DNA of 64,000 bases from CAYZGU01 sp964478165 (GTDB lineage Bacteria; Poribacteria; WGA-4E; JAJDTR01). The position numbers were made by a program, and so were the translations under genes. The notes under the pieces are model-generated. The model was not told the DNA's origin. It did no database searches and was given only the letters and a program-made list of their open reading frames with translations. Positions within the stretch are counted from its first letter, which is position 1, and the number at the start of each line of letters is the position of its first letter. The DNA lies in NCBI GenBank assembly GCA_964478165.1, contig CAYZGU010000014.1, forward strand, positions 124,001 to 188,000. The letters run 5' to 3'. Shown here piece by piece: positions 8,289 to 17,336 of the stretch.

Positions 8289-9017
8289 ATGTCTTCACCG
8301 TATTATGTGTCACCTGAGCAAATTATCCAGGATAAGAGAGACTTTGCGCAGCGCGGAGTTGAACAAGCAAGAGAGGTGATTGCTCTCGAGTGTAAAAGCG
8401 GCATCGTTATGGTTGCTGAAAATCCGTTAACAACGGTCTTCAAGATTTCTGAGGTATATGATCGTATTGCGTTGGCAGCAACAGGACTGTCCCCAGAATA
8501 TGAAGCCTTGAGGGCATATGGTATTGAGCAAGCTGAGATTTTGGGGTTTACATACAACCGTGAGGATGTTACGGCAAAATGGCTAACGAGGGTTTATTCA
8601 CAGCGAATCGGGGCCATTTTCCGGGAATGGGACGCGAAGCCTCTTGAGATCGAGTTGTTGGTGTGTGAAGTCAGAGGTGATTCTTCAACTAACAGTCGAA
8701 TTTATCATCTCTCGTTTGACGGCACTTTCGGAGAAGAAGCGCAGTATGCGGTCATCGGCGGTCGGGCCCACTCGATTTTCGAGATCCTTGAGCAGGAGCA
8801 CGAGGTAGGCCAAAGCGTAGAGCAAGCAATACGGCTAGGTGTTAAAGCCTTCGAGACCATTGAAGATGAGATTGACGAGGAGAATTCGGAAGAAGCTCCT
8901 TATGAGATTGCTGCTGATACCATTGAGGTGGCATTACTTGATGAAGAACAGGGAAGGCGCAGATTTCGGCGCATTCTTCCTGGAGAGCTTCATAAGATTT
9001 TAGCGCATGGATCGTAG
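8289..9017 (+). CDS. prcA: Proteasome alpha subunit
   Basis: This 242-aa subunit forms the outer gating rings of the 20S core that receive the ARC C-termini. The N-terminus SSPYYVSPEQ resembles actinobacterial PrcA, followed by the proteasome alpha fold (ALECKSGIVMVAENP, then the RIALAATGL region). The C-terminal tail is acidic. I choose ATG 8289, with GGAGG a few bases upstream; a GTG at 8283 overlaps that ribosome site. The last codons overlap the pafA start by 11 nt. Confidence 0.96.
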   Translation: MSSPYYVSPEQIIQDKRDFAQRGVEQAREVIALECKSGIVMVAENPLTTVFKISEVYDRIALAATGLSPEYEALRAYGIEQAEILGFTYNREDVTAKWLTRVYSQRIGAIFREWDAKPLEIELLVCEVRGDSSTNSRIYHLSFDGTFGEEAQYAVIGGRAHSIFEILEQEHEVGQSVEQAIRLGVKAFETIEDEIDEENSEEAPYEIAADTIEVALLDEEQGRRRFRRILPGELHKILAHGS

Positions 9018-10365
9018 AATCCAGGGACTGGAAAATGAATATGGGATCATCTGCACTTCAGACCGGTGTGGGGGCAAAGCCCTTTCGATTCAGAATGCGG
9101 TGATGTACCTCTTCCGCGAGATTATCTCGGGAAGAATGTATCCTGATGTGTTTCTCGAAAATGGTGCTCGGTTCTACCAGGACATTGGTTGTCATCCTGA
9201 GTACGCCACACCTGAGTGTGACAACGTCGTTGATTTGGTAACTCATGATAAAGCGGGCGAACGGATCATTGAACGGCTATCGGTTTCTGCCGAAAAGAAA
9301 ATGAGAGAGGATGGATTTCTTGGTAAGATCTCCGTTTTCAAGAATAACACCGATACGCCCGGCAATACCTATGGCTGTCATGAGAATTATCTGATGGATC
9401 GTAGAATCAGCTTTCGGCAGCTGGCATCACAGCTGATTCCTTTCTTCGTTACACGCCAGATTTTTGCAGGTGCTGGAAAAGTCCTGTCCACCAACCGTGG
9501 CGGGTACGCTATTTCCCAACGAGCGCAACATATCCGCGAGGAAATATCTATTGCTACGACTTCGGCACGTGGTATCATCAATACGCGTGATGAGCCCCAT
9601 GCCGATCGTGAGAAGTACAGACGCCTGCATGTCATTGTTGGCGATTCCAACATGTCGGAACTTGCTACTTTCTTGAAGGTAGGAACAACTGGGATTGTTC
9701 TGCGCATGATCGAGGACAATTTCATCAGAGAGCGCTTCGCATTGCGTGACTCTGTTCAAGCCATCCAACACATCTCAGAAGATATCACGTGCACATGCCA
9801 GATTGAGTTGGAGAGCGGAAAGCGATTATCAGCGGTGGAGCTTCAGTGGCAATATCTTGATTGTGCAAGAAAGTATTTCCAGCAAGTAGAATCAGATCCA
9901 GTCACCGACCAGGTCATGGACCGGTGGGAATACGTGTTGAATTGTCTAGAAACGAATCCGTTACAACTCGGTAAGGAACTGGATTGGGTCATCAAGAAAA
10001 ATTTAATTGAAACTTATGTCAATAGCCGAAATCTGAAATGGGATTCTAGCAAAGTCTTGATGCTCGATCTACAATATCACAATATTCGACCAGACATTGG
10101 TCTCTACTATAAGTTGGAAAGGAGTAAACTTGTCAAACGCATCGTAACTGACGAACAGGTTGACAAAGCGATGCATGTCCCCCCGGATACTACCCGAGCA
10201 AAGTTTCGCGGACGATTTGTGAAATTGGCGAATGAGAGAAAGATCCTCTGCGGTGTTAATTGGAGTTATATTCAGCTTTACGAGCCGTATCAGAAGCTTT
10301 TTCTCTCACCAGATCCCTTGCAAGCTGAATACGAAGAAGCAAGCCGTATGATATACTCAATTTAG
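9007..10365 (+). CDS. pafA: Pup--protein ligase
   Basis: This 452-aa ligase uses ATP to join the C-terminal Glu of deamidated Pup to substrate lysines. It is a Dop paralogue with the glutamine-synthetase-like fold, starting MDRRIQGLENEYG with metal-binding glutamates, and the catalytic-type Asp in RFYQDIGCHPEYATPEC at about D59. It lacks the Dop-specific insertion, which is the basis for separating the two. The ATG at 9007 lies inside the end of prcA, suggesting translational coupling. It closes the proteasome series. Confidence 0.96.
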   Translation: MDRRIQGLENEYGIICTSDRCGGKALSIQNAVMYLFREIISGRMYPDVFLENGARFYQDIGCHPEYATPECDNVVDLVTHDKAGERIIERLSVSAEKKMREDGFLGKISVFKNNTDTPGNTYGCHENYLMDRRISFRQLASQLIPFFVTRQIFAGAGKVLSTNRGGYAISQRAQHIREEISIATTSARGIINTRDEPHADREKYRRLHVIVGDSNMSELATFLKVGTTGIVLRMIEDNFIRERFALRDSVQAIQHISEDITCTCQIELESGKRLSAVELQWQYLDCARKYFQQVESDPVTDQVMDRWEYVLNCLETNPLQLGKELDWVIKKNLIETYVNSRNLKWDSSKVLMLDLQYHNIRPDIGLYYKLERSKLVKRIVTDEQVDKAMHVPPDTTRAKFRGRFVKLANERKILCGVNWSYIQLYEPYQKLFLSPDPLQAEYEEASRMIYSI

Positions 10366-10685
10366 ATTAGTATGCTAAATGCTCTGAATCGCGTTGAGTA
10401 TTTTACCCGCCTAGTGTTGCTCCGAGTTGCATCTAGCCAGAGTGTCATCAATGTAGAAACATTCCGTCCATTTCTTTCGAGAGCAAGCCGATTCCTGGAT
10501 TGGCCTCAGGCTGTGCCGTGTTTATCCATCTCCTAGTGTACAGGGATATTGAGATTCTCTTGGTTGAATAGATCCATGTTCCGCTCAAACGACGATGTGG
10601 CGAGTCCCGGGTTTTTCTTGATTGCACTTGGGCTAAGACGTACATAGGTGAAAACATTCTCAGGAGTGTTCGAAATGTGGACATG
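10366..10685. other. Intergenic stretch between pafA and a PhyH pseudogene
   Basis: No supported gene is seen. The stretch lies between the + strand proteasome locus and the - strand catabolic block, so terminators for both sides are expected, but no strong hairpin is visible. A - strand frame at 10448-10708 has no recognisable similarity. Confidence 0.35.
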
Positions 10686-11380
10686 TTAATGATACGCTGG
10701 TGGGACAAAAACTGAGTTTGCGTCTAGTTTCCTTTTGGTCCAAGAATACGCCCAAGAGCGTGAACCCCAATCCGCACTCGGTGAAACGACTTGATTAGGG
10801 ATGATTATGCTTGCGTACAAATGCCCCTGTAGTTGAGGCAGAGTGGGCTGGAGTGCGTCTTGATATCGAAAGTCTGGGGTCCATCGGATCGTGTCCGAAT
10901 GGTAGTCTTGTCCTCGATCGAACAGTAGATTATTGAAGAGAACATTGTCGCCCGAATCTAACTCAATATCCACAGTCTTTCCTTCCGAAATCATGTGGTT
11001 GATTAGATCATAATTGATGTGGAGATAGTTGTAAGATGCTTGAGCACACCGAGTATACGTGTGCCTGGAATAAATTCCATGGTAAACTGGACTGGTGTGT
11101 ATTCGGGCTCATTTTCGTAGATTTTCTTGAAGCGTATGTTAAATGGTCCGTCCTCAAAAGCGCGGGGAACGTTTCTGCTTTCAACTCGGCCTTCCGCCAG
11201 TTCATCGGTAATCCGCTCGGTTGCTAACTGAGCGTTACTGATTATCTCAAGCGGTACAAAGTTATGTAGAATGAGGTAACCATCGTCATCAGATCTATCT
11301 CTGAAGTGCCCTGCGGGCATGAACCGTTTACTAGGGTAATTATCATCTCGACAGTGGCAGCTTCTACTCAGGACTGCCAT
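10686..11380 (-). pseudogene. Phytanoyl-CoA dioxygenase family pseudogene with internal deletion
   Basis: Two pieces in different frames match the start and end of a PhyH-type Fe(II)/2-oxoglutarate dioxygenase. The first (11380 to about 11030) has the N-terminal DDGYLILHNFVP block and continues to GVLKHL. The second (from 10994) has the C-terminal GDNVLFNNLLF-RG-HSDTIRW-RYQDA block. They are only about 10-40 nt apart, so the central roughly 100 residues with the HxD metal site are missing. In the C-terminal piece the usual His of HRG is Asp. The gene cannot encode an active enzyme. It follows a Gfo/Idh gene on the same strand. Confidence 0.8.
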
Positions 11381-11406
11381 CGCGCGCCGTTAGTAGATCT
11401 AATTTC

Positions 11407-12423
11407 TCAATTATCTCTATGTTCAAACTCGTATGGCACTGTCTCTGCCTGATGTGACTTGGAAGATTTTTCTGCCAGGTCCAATACGGCGATGACACGT
11501 CGTGCGGATTCAGCTGTTACAATGAGTGGCTCCTCATTGTTAAGATGGGCGACAATGTTCTGATAATAGTCCTGGCCTGGGCGCCTGTGGAAATCAACCA
11601 ACCGCTCTTTGGGGTGTCCCTCGACATCGGAAATCACGCTGAACTGATTTGGTTCAGAGACTATTGCACCGTGTGAACCAAGGACTTTCCAGAGAGGTTC
11701 GGTGACTCTCGCGATAGTGGTAATCTGCACATTGGCTACGGCATCGTTGGAAAATCGGATAATTGCCTGGACGTGGTCTTCATTCGTAATATCGTTCCAT
11801 ACCAGGTTTGATTGGTAGAATCCGGTGACGTTAATCATCTTTTCATCAATAACGTTAAGCAGCCAATCAATGTAGTGAGCGCCCCAATCATAGAATTTAC
11901 CGCCCGACACCGATTTCACACTGCGCCAGCCGTTTGAATCTGGTTTTTGATAGCCTCCCCCCCACATATCTATACTAAAGACTTGACCGATGGTACCGTT
12001 CTTCACCAATTTACGCAACGTCCAGAAGTCGTCGTCCCAGCGTCGGTTATGGTGGACAGATAGCATCAAGTTCCGTGCTTTAGCTGTGTTAATCATTTCA
12101 GTTGCTTCGGTGATTGTAATGCACATTGGCTTCTCAACGACAACATGCTTTCCTGCTTTTAGGCAAGTGACGGTTGTTGAACTGTGCAGGTTAGGGGGTA
12201 GCACATTCGCGACGAGATTGACTTTGTTGTCTGCTAAAAGGTCTTCGATTTTGTTGTAAGTTTTGACATGTGGGAAATCCTCTTTTGCGGCTTTAGTTTG
12301 TTCCGAATCAATGTCGCAGATTGCAATGCACTCAATCCCGTCTGTACGTTCCATCATGTCTGCGTGTATGCGGCCCATGTATTTTCCGTAGCCGATTACT
12401 CCTGCTTGTATAGTATCTGCCAT
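11407..12423 (-). CDS. Gfo/Idh/MocA family oxidoreductase
   Basis: This 338-aa protein has an N-terminal Rossmann fold with GYGKYMG binding NAD(P), followed by the family EKP motif in VVVEKPMC and a C-terminal alpha/beta domain. A HHNRRWDDD segment after EKP is common in the family. Members oxidise or reduce sugars, inositols and related polyols; the substrate cannot be told. The ATG at 12423 has a G-rich ribosome site (ACGGGGG). It is one of three family members in this strand-wise block and shares the region with sugar-acid enzymes. Confidence 0.9.
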   Translation of the reverse strand: MADTIQAGVIGYGKYMGRIHADMMERTDGIECIAICDIDSEQTKAAKEDFPHVKTYNKIEDLLADNKVNLVANVLPPNLHSSTTVTCLKAGKHVVVEKPMCITITEATEMINTAKARNLMLSVHHNRRWDDDFWTLRKLVKNGTIGQVFSIDMWGGGYQKPDSNGWRSVKSVSGGKFYDWGAHYIDWLLNVIDEKMINVTGFYQSNLVWNDITNEDHVQAIIRFSNDAVANVQITTIARVTEPLWKVLGSHGAIVSEPNQFSVISDVEGHPKERLVDFHRRPGQDYYQNIVAHLNNEEPLIVTAESARRVIAVLDLAEKSSKSHQAETVPYEFEHRDN

Positions 12424-12588
12424 GTATTAAACCCCCGTAGTGTGAATGTTAGCTAGCCGCATAGTGATGAGTGATGGGGAGGGGACGAGGTGCACAAGTG
12501 CACTCTTAATCATGTAATCCAGCAATATGACGAGCTTTTTGTACAATAACCAGGTCACCCCCCTCGGAACTCGGCTATCCCGGCTTCT

Positions 12589-13946
12589 TCAAATCGTACC
12601 TGGATACCAAGGATTATTGGGATTGCACTGCGTCATCGTCTCGGGATCGGCCGTCCTAGAGATAATAGGGCGACAGTTGGCTCCTTCTATCCCGTTCGTC
12701 TGATGTCCAATGTCCTCGTCGCGGCAGGATTGAACCTCCGCCTGGAGTGTTTGAACTATGTCTGGCTGTTTATCATGTGGGTTGTTTTTTCGCCGATGTC
12801 TTCCTTAGGTTATATAGCGCTCTTATTTGTTGATTCCCTTTACGAATGTGGAGTTTCCACTTGCCTAAACGGACTTCCTCAATATTATCCTTGAAGTAAT
12901 GGAAGAACCCGCGAGGTTTAGTACGGGCGCTTGTCCAAAGATCAGCGGGCGCATATCGTTGCCATCGATGATATGCTCGGGAGGAGCACTTCCTCCTGCT
13001 AGTCGAATGAAAGCAGAGGGAGGAAGTCCATTTCGATTGCGATTTCACTGCGTTTATAGCCCCTTTCTGGGATTGTATGTGGGGCCAGCGCATAATGCAC
13101 GATACACGTTGGTCCCCTTCCCATGTGGTGCCATAACAACCACGCAACTGGTGGTTGTTTCCACCGCGATTTCCTCTCGAACCATTGTCTGAAGTGGAGA
13201 CAACCAAGGTGTTTTGGTCCAGTCCAAGTCGCTGAAGTTTATCTAGTATTACGGCCATTGTCCAGTCGATACACTTGACAGCCGGACCATAGGAGCCGTT
13301 TCCCGATTGTTTCAGGAATCGATCTGGTGTATAGATCGGTAGATGAACGTACATGTGTGCCAAATAAAGGAAGAAGTGGTTCTCGCGGTAGTTTCGGATG
13401 AATCGAACTGCGTGCTCCACATATCGTTCCGTGACTGCTACTTGGTGGGGCTGCTCCTGGATTATCTCCTCGTTTGAGAGGAGAGGCAATGGGGAAAATT
13501 GTGTGTTGCCTCTCGCCTGTCGTCCCCTGTCGTTCTTGTATGGAATGCCATAATATTCATCGAAGCCGTGGCGCGTTGGCATGAATTCAGGATAATCGCC
13601 GTAATGCCATTTCCCAATCATAGCCTGGTGATTTGAGTAATTTAGCTGTCGTGGTTTCTTCTGGATTCAGATCAAGGTCCTGGCCAGCGAAGAGCACGGT
13701 TGTTTTCCTCAAAAACTCCGAATCAGATTCGTCTCGGATAAAATCCGTCATCATTGCGCTCCGTGAAGGAGAGCACACGGGTGAGGCCATGTAAAAGTCT
13801 GTGAACTCTAGCCCTTCCTGGGCCATGCGATCTAACGTAGGTGTCGCGTTTACGGTTGAGCCATAACAACCCAAGTCGCCATAGCCAAGATCGTCGCAGT
13901 TGACTAGAACAATATTCGGCTTTGTTGAACCCACCTGTTTCTCCAA
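12589..13946 (-). pseudogene. Sulfatase pseudogene, several frameshifts
   Basis: The N-terminal piece (13946-13587) has the sulfatase start NIVLVNCDDLGYGDLGCYG and the CSPSRSA motif whose Cys would become formylglycine. The frame is lost near 13600, where SPGYDWEM should run into the next piece's MIGKWH. The second piece (13621-12773) carries GKWHYGD, TRHGFDEYYGIPY and the DNG region, then another frame change: GSAPPEHIIDGNDMRPLIFGQ is read near 12950-13010 in a different frame. C-terminal text (EVQSCRDEDIGHQTNGIEG, then GANCRP) continues to a stop at 12589. An intact version would have desulfated a sulfated sugar or ester, consistent with neighbouring sugar genes. Confidence 0.88.
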
Positions 13947-14097
13947 TGATTGGATGAAAGATTAGCCCGAAACCGCTCTAGTCTGTTACACGAATTTCCG
14001 ATTCGCGGTTTCCATTTCGCGGAAAGTGAGCGTTGGCGACAAAAAATGGGACCGTCAGTTTAGTAATCGTGATAATTTGAAGAGGATACTGGGCATG

Positions 14098-15177
14098 TCA
14101 ATCCTTCAACCACAATTCCAACGGGTGCTTCCGTTGGAGGAGGGGAAGTGAAACGCGTTCTTGAAGTCGGTGGGATTCGTAGGTTCCCATAATGAGTTCA
14201 AGGGCTTTCAGCGCGTGGTCAGCGCTCGTTGAATGCGCAGTGCCCTCTTCAATGCACCGGATGAACTCGTCCACGACCATTCGGTAAACAGCATCCCAGC
14301 GATTTGGTTTTAGGGCAGCTATTTCATGTTCTGGGAGTTCTATGGGTCGCCATGCATTGTCCTCCGAGCTAGCGGACCACAATGCATCTGCACGATACAT
14401 CATTGGACACGGAGATTCAGGTTGCCTAATGGCCAGAATCCCCTTTGTTCCAATTAGTTCAACGCCAAAATATTGCGGTTCAGCCATCCAAAATTCGACT
14501 GTTGCTGTAATTCCGCTTCTTAATCCCAGAGTAACAGAAGCCTTATCCCCAGCTGTGAGCCCCAAACCGTCGGAATTCGATTCGATGTCCTCGGGGGTGA
14601 TATCTTTTCCTCTACTTGTTACATGGCCAAGGAGCCAATGCACATCACCACCGAAGAAGCGAATGATGTCAAACAAGTGTGTGCCGAGGTTGATTAGGCT
14701 GTGTCCCGCTGGGCGTGGGTCCCTCAGCGTGGCGCGAATTGTCAGTAAGTCGCCGATTAACCCATCTGCTAAAAGTGCCTTCGCCCGAATGTGGTAAGGA
14801 TCGCATCGTCGAATGTGGTGGACTGCAACCGTGATATTGGCCTCGTTACATGCTAAAACGATTTGATCTGCGTGCTCGAGTGAGGCTGAAATAGGTTTTT
14901 CGGCGAGGACATGAATACCCCGTTCGGCTGCCGCGAGGATTAGCTCATGGCGCTGAATTGGATTTGTATCTAGTTCGACGATGTCCAAATCTTCGTTGGA
15001 TAGCATTTCTTCGTAGTCCGAGTAGATTGTTGGAATGCCACATTTACTGAACTGGTTTCTTTCCGCTTCAGTCCTTGCCACGGCCGAAACCAACTCCGCC
15101 CGTGCTGCGGCGTTCAAAGAATAAAGATGCGAGTTCTGGTGCGTCGTTCCAACAATTCCGATACGGTAGTTATTCAT
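14098..15177 (-). CDS. Gfo/Idh/MocA family oxidoreductase
   Basis: This 359-aa protein starts MNNYRIGIVGTTHQ, a Rossmann segment less canonical than usual (GTTHQN in place of GxGxxG). The AEKPIS motif and the HHIRRCDPYH segment identify the Gfo/Idh/MocA family. I choose ATG 15177 because an AAGGGAAC ribosome site precedes it; a frame extension to 15216 lacks one. Substrate unknown. It is separated from the next oxidoreductase by the sulfatase wreck and preceded by the DJ-1 wreck, so its operon context is decaying even though its own frame is intact. Confidence 0.88.
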   Translation of the reverse strand: MNNYRIGIVGTTHQNSHLYSLNAAARAELVSAVARTEAERNQFSKCGIPTIYSDYEEMLSNEDLDIVELDTNPIQRHELILAAAERGIHVLAEKPISASLEHADQIVLACNEANITVAVHHIRRCDPYHIRAKALLADGLIGDLLTIRATLRDPRPAGHSLINLGTHLFDIIRFFGGDVHWLLGHVTSRGKDITPEDIESNSDGLGLTAGDKASVTLGLRSGITATVEFWMAEPQYFGVELIGTKGILAIRQPESPCPMMYRADALWSASSEDNAWRPIELPEHEIAALKPNRWDAVYRMVVDEFIRCIEEGTAHSTSADHALKALELIMGTYESHRLQERVSLPLLQRKHPLELWLKD

Positions 15178-15355
15178 AGAAGTTCCCTTGTGTGAAAAAT
15201 CGATTAAGGTTAACATGCGGCGTCCGCACGTAGATGGTCTCGGGTGACAACAATCGACGGACTATCTTGACCTCAGGATGTCTTGCCTACACGATTACGG
15301 AATTCATTCGCAGGCGCCTGCTTCAACTTGTAGTCTATAGAACGAAGCATGAATG

Positions 15356-15946
15356 TTAGAAGCGTTGTCTAAGTGAAACTTGATTAATCTCTCTCGCTGC
15401 ATTCAACAGTTTCATGTATTCTCGGATGCAGTAGGAATTGTCATGGTAGGTCCGGGCGGTCATAATACTACCATCGATTACTACCGACGCGTCCACGTTG
15501 GTTACACCACACACTTCAGCGGCGAAACAACACTTGGAAACCGTGGTAACTGCACTGCCTTTGATGACGCTAGGCTTAGCGAGAATCTCAATCCCGTGAC
15601 AAACTGAAGCAATGGGTTTTTCATGTCGGCAAAACTCTTGGTAATTGCCATCAAGTCCTCGTCATAAAGGATGTTCTCCGGTCTACGACCGCCTGAAATA
15701 ACGAGTCCCGAATATTGTCCTGGGTTTACATCACTGAACGCTATGTCGGCTGCAAAATTATATCCCGTTGATTCGACGCTGATGTCCTAATGTGGGTACG
15801 AATCCGCTGTACCAGTGGATAAATCCGCTTCTTTGGCGCCGCCCCAACAGTACCTTGTAGCCATCTTCAGCGATACGCTAGTACGGATATAGCGTATCGC
15901 TGACCTCGGCGGCGTCTCCGATTACCAGCAGAACCCTCTCCATCAT
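15356..15946 (-). pseudogene. DJ-1/PfpI family pseudogene with nonsense codon and frameshifts
   Basis: Reading the - strand from ATG 15946 or 15943 gives ERVLLVIGDAAEVSDTLYPY, an in-frame TAG at 15878-15880, then RIAEDGYKVL. After frame changes, NFAADIAFSDV, YSGLVISGGRRPENIL and IASVCHGIEILAK are readable, followed by MTARTYHDN and a stop at 15356. The SGG and VCHG blocks are the nucleophile-elbow hallmarks of DJ-1/PfpI proteins (glyoxalase, deglycase or protease-like activities). No single frame spans it, so it is not functional. The TAG lies at the inner edge of a perfect 14-bp inverted repeat, reported as a finding. Confidence 0.85.
15867..15903. repeat. Perfect 14-bp inverted repeat within DJ-1 pseudogene
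   Basis: TCAGCGATACGCTA (15867-15880) is exactly complementary to TAGCGTATCGCTGA (15890-15903) with a 9-nt loop. It lies inside former coding sequence and includes the premature stop codon. Confidence 0.85.
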
Positions 15947-16462
15947 CTTACTCCCTAGTGGTTTATAGAAGTTTTGTCCTCAAAGCAAAGTTGCGACGTA
16001 TTCGATGTCATCCTGAATTCTGATGTTGTTGCAGATATATGTCAGTATTATTGTCGACATGGAAGATTGTTGCAATAGGAATGGATGATATGATTAGAGT
16101 TGATGCATCGAGGAACACAATTCCAAATTTGTCCAGTCTCTTCTGGTGTGGTGTAAGGCCTGCGAAGCCTGTCTCTTGATGAGCTTGTCGCCGACTTAAG
16201 AGAAGTAGATTACGCTTGGTGGTGTACAGACCTTTGTTGCTCGCTAGTGCTGCCAGCGGGCACCGCAAAGTCGTCTGGTGGTGTAGTTTTTGCCGAGTGT
16301 ATAACTTTCGCCACCAAGCCATTGAATTCTGTGGGGACTTTAACTGTGATTCCTATCCACCATGATTGCCGTTACGAGATCTCTGGGAGAGTCGACTTTC
16401 GAGTGGATGCCTAACTATCCCAATTTTAAACTGATGTCACAATTAATTCGCGACGTGGCGGG
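15947..16462. other. Degenerate or non-coding stretch, contains an unrecognised - strand frame
   Basis: A - strand frame of 104 codons (16322-16008) begins MAWWRKLYTRQKL but shows no recognised domain. Other - strand frames over the same bases also give protein-like fragments broken by stops (GLVAKVIHSAKTTPPDDFAVP at the start of one). Given the wrecked genes on either side, this may be another remnant, but I cannot name its family. Confidence 0.3.
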
Positions 16463-17278
16463 CTAGTGGAGAACGGAGTCCACGAACGGAGACGGCCCTC
16501 GGAGTAATTCAAGGCGATGGGGATTAGCGCGCGTTTCGAACCCTTCGGCAGTTACTGTCAGGTCTGGCCATCTGCAGTGAAACGCTGGCGCATACGAGTA
16601 AAATAGCGTCCGACGAACCCTAGAGCCTTGGTTCTCAACTGCACCATGGGAAAGATCTTCGGAGAAGATTATGGCGTCACCGGCTCTGCATGGTAGTAGT
16701 TGCACGAGCGGGTGAGATGGATCAGGAATTTGGCCCACGAGTGGATTGGTGAAATTGCTCTTATGGCTACCTGGGATAACCGCAAAGCAACCATCTTTGG
16801 CGTCGACGTCCGTGAGCGCATAGCCAATCTTTACACTCACGCACTTGAAGTGTCCGTCTCGGTAGACATACTCACTATAGGGCAATAACTCTGCAGAACC
16901 ATGATGGAATCGAAACGCTCCTCTGCTGTTACGCGACATAAAAGATACCGCGTCAAGTCGACAGGGTTCGTCAATCATCTCCTCGACATAAGGAAGCGAT
17001 CGAGGCCAATCAATGAGTGTCTCAAAGTTGCCACCGTATGCGAGAATCGTGCAATCGTAATCTGCGAGGTTTCCTTCCAATGGATCTCCGACCTGTGCGT
17101 AGACGTTGTCGGCCTTCCGATATCTTCTTGCAACTCCCAACGTTTCCACCTCATTGTCGTCGAGCATCTCAAGGGAGTCAATGCTTTCATTGAGTTGATG
17201 AATCAGATTACGTGGCAGAGCTTCTTCTAGAATCAAAAATCCTTGGAGATCAAAAAGGTACTTTTCTTCAGGTGTCAT
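16463..17278 (-). CDS. Phytanoyl-CoA dioxygenase family protein
   Basis: This 271-aa intact protein resembles Fe(II)/2-oxoglutarate oxygenases of the PhyH family: an N-terminal DLQGFLILEEALP block, a double-stranded beta-helix core (VSVKIGYALTDVDAKDGCFAVIPGSHKSNF), and a distal SHGAVEN segment with the second metal His and downstream Arg residues for 2-oxoglutarate. The usual proximal HxD is replaced by FHHGSAELLP, so one carboxylate ligand may be absent or supplied elsewhere; some halogenase-like and non-catalytic members share this trait. Substrate unknown. It follows the DHDPS-family gene closely, probably in one transcript. Confidence 0.82.
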   Translation of the reverse strand: MTPEEKYLFDLQGFLILEEALPRNLIHQLNESIDSLEMLDDNEVETLGVARRYRKADNVYAQVGDPLEGNLADYDCTILAYGGNFETLIDWPRSLPYVEEMIDEPCRLDAVSFMSRNSRGAFRFHHGSAELLPYSEYVYRDGHFKCVSVKIGYALTDVDAKDGCFAVIPGSHKSNFTNPLVGQIPDPSHPLVQLLPCRAGDAIIFSEDLSHGAVENQGSRVRRTLFYSYAPAFHCRWPDLTVTAEGFETRANPHRLELLRGPSPFVDSVLH

Positions 17279-17336
17279 AACAAGGTTTGTATCAACGAGT
17301 TTCTAATTCCTTTCCTTTTCTTAGTCATTTGCGGAT

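Noticed and set aside
16008..16322. 104-codon - strand frame MAWWRKL...
   Set aside because: No domain, no ribosome site, and neighbouring frames look equally protein-like, so I treat the area as degenerate.
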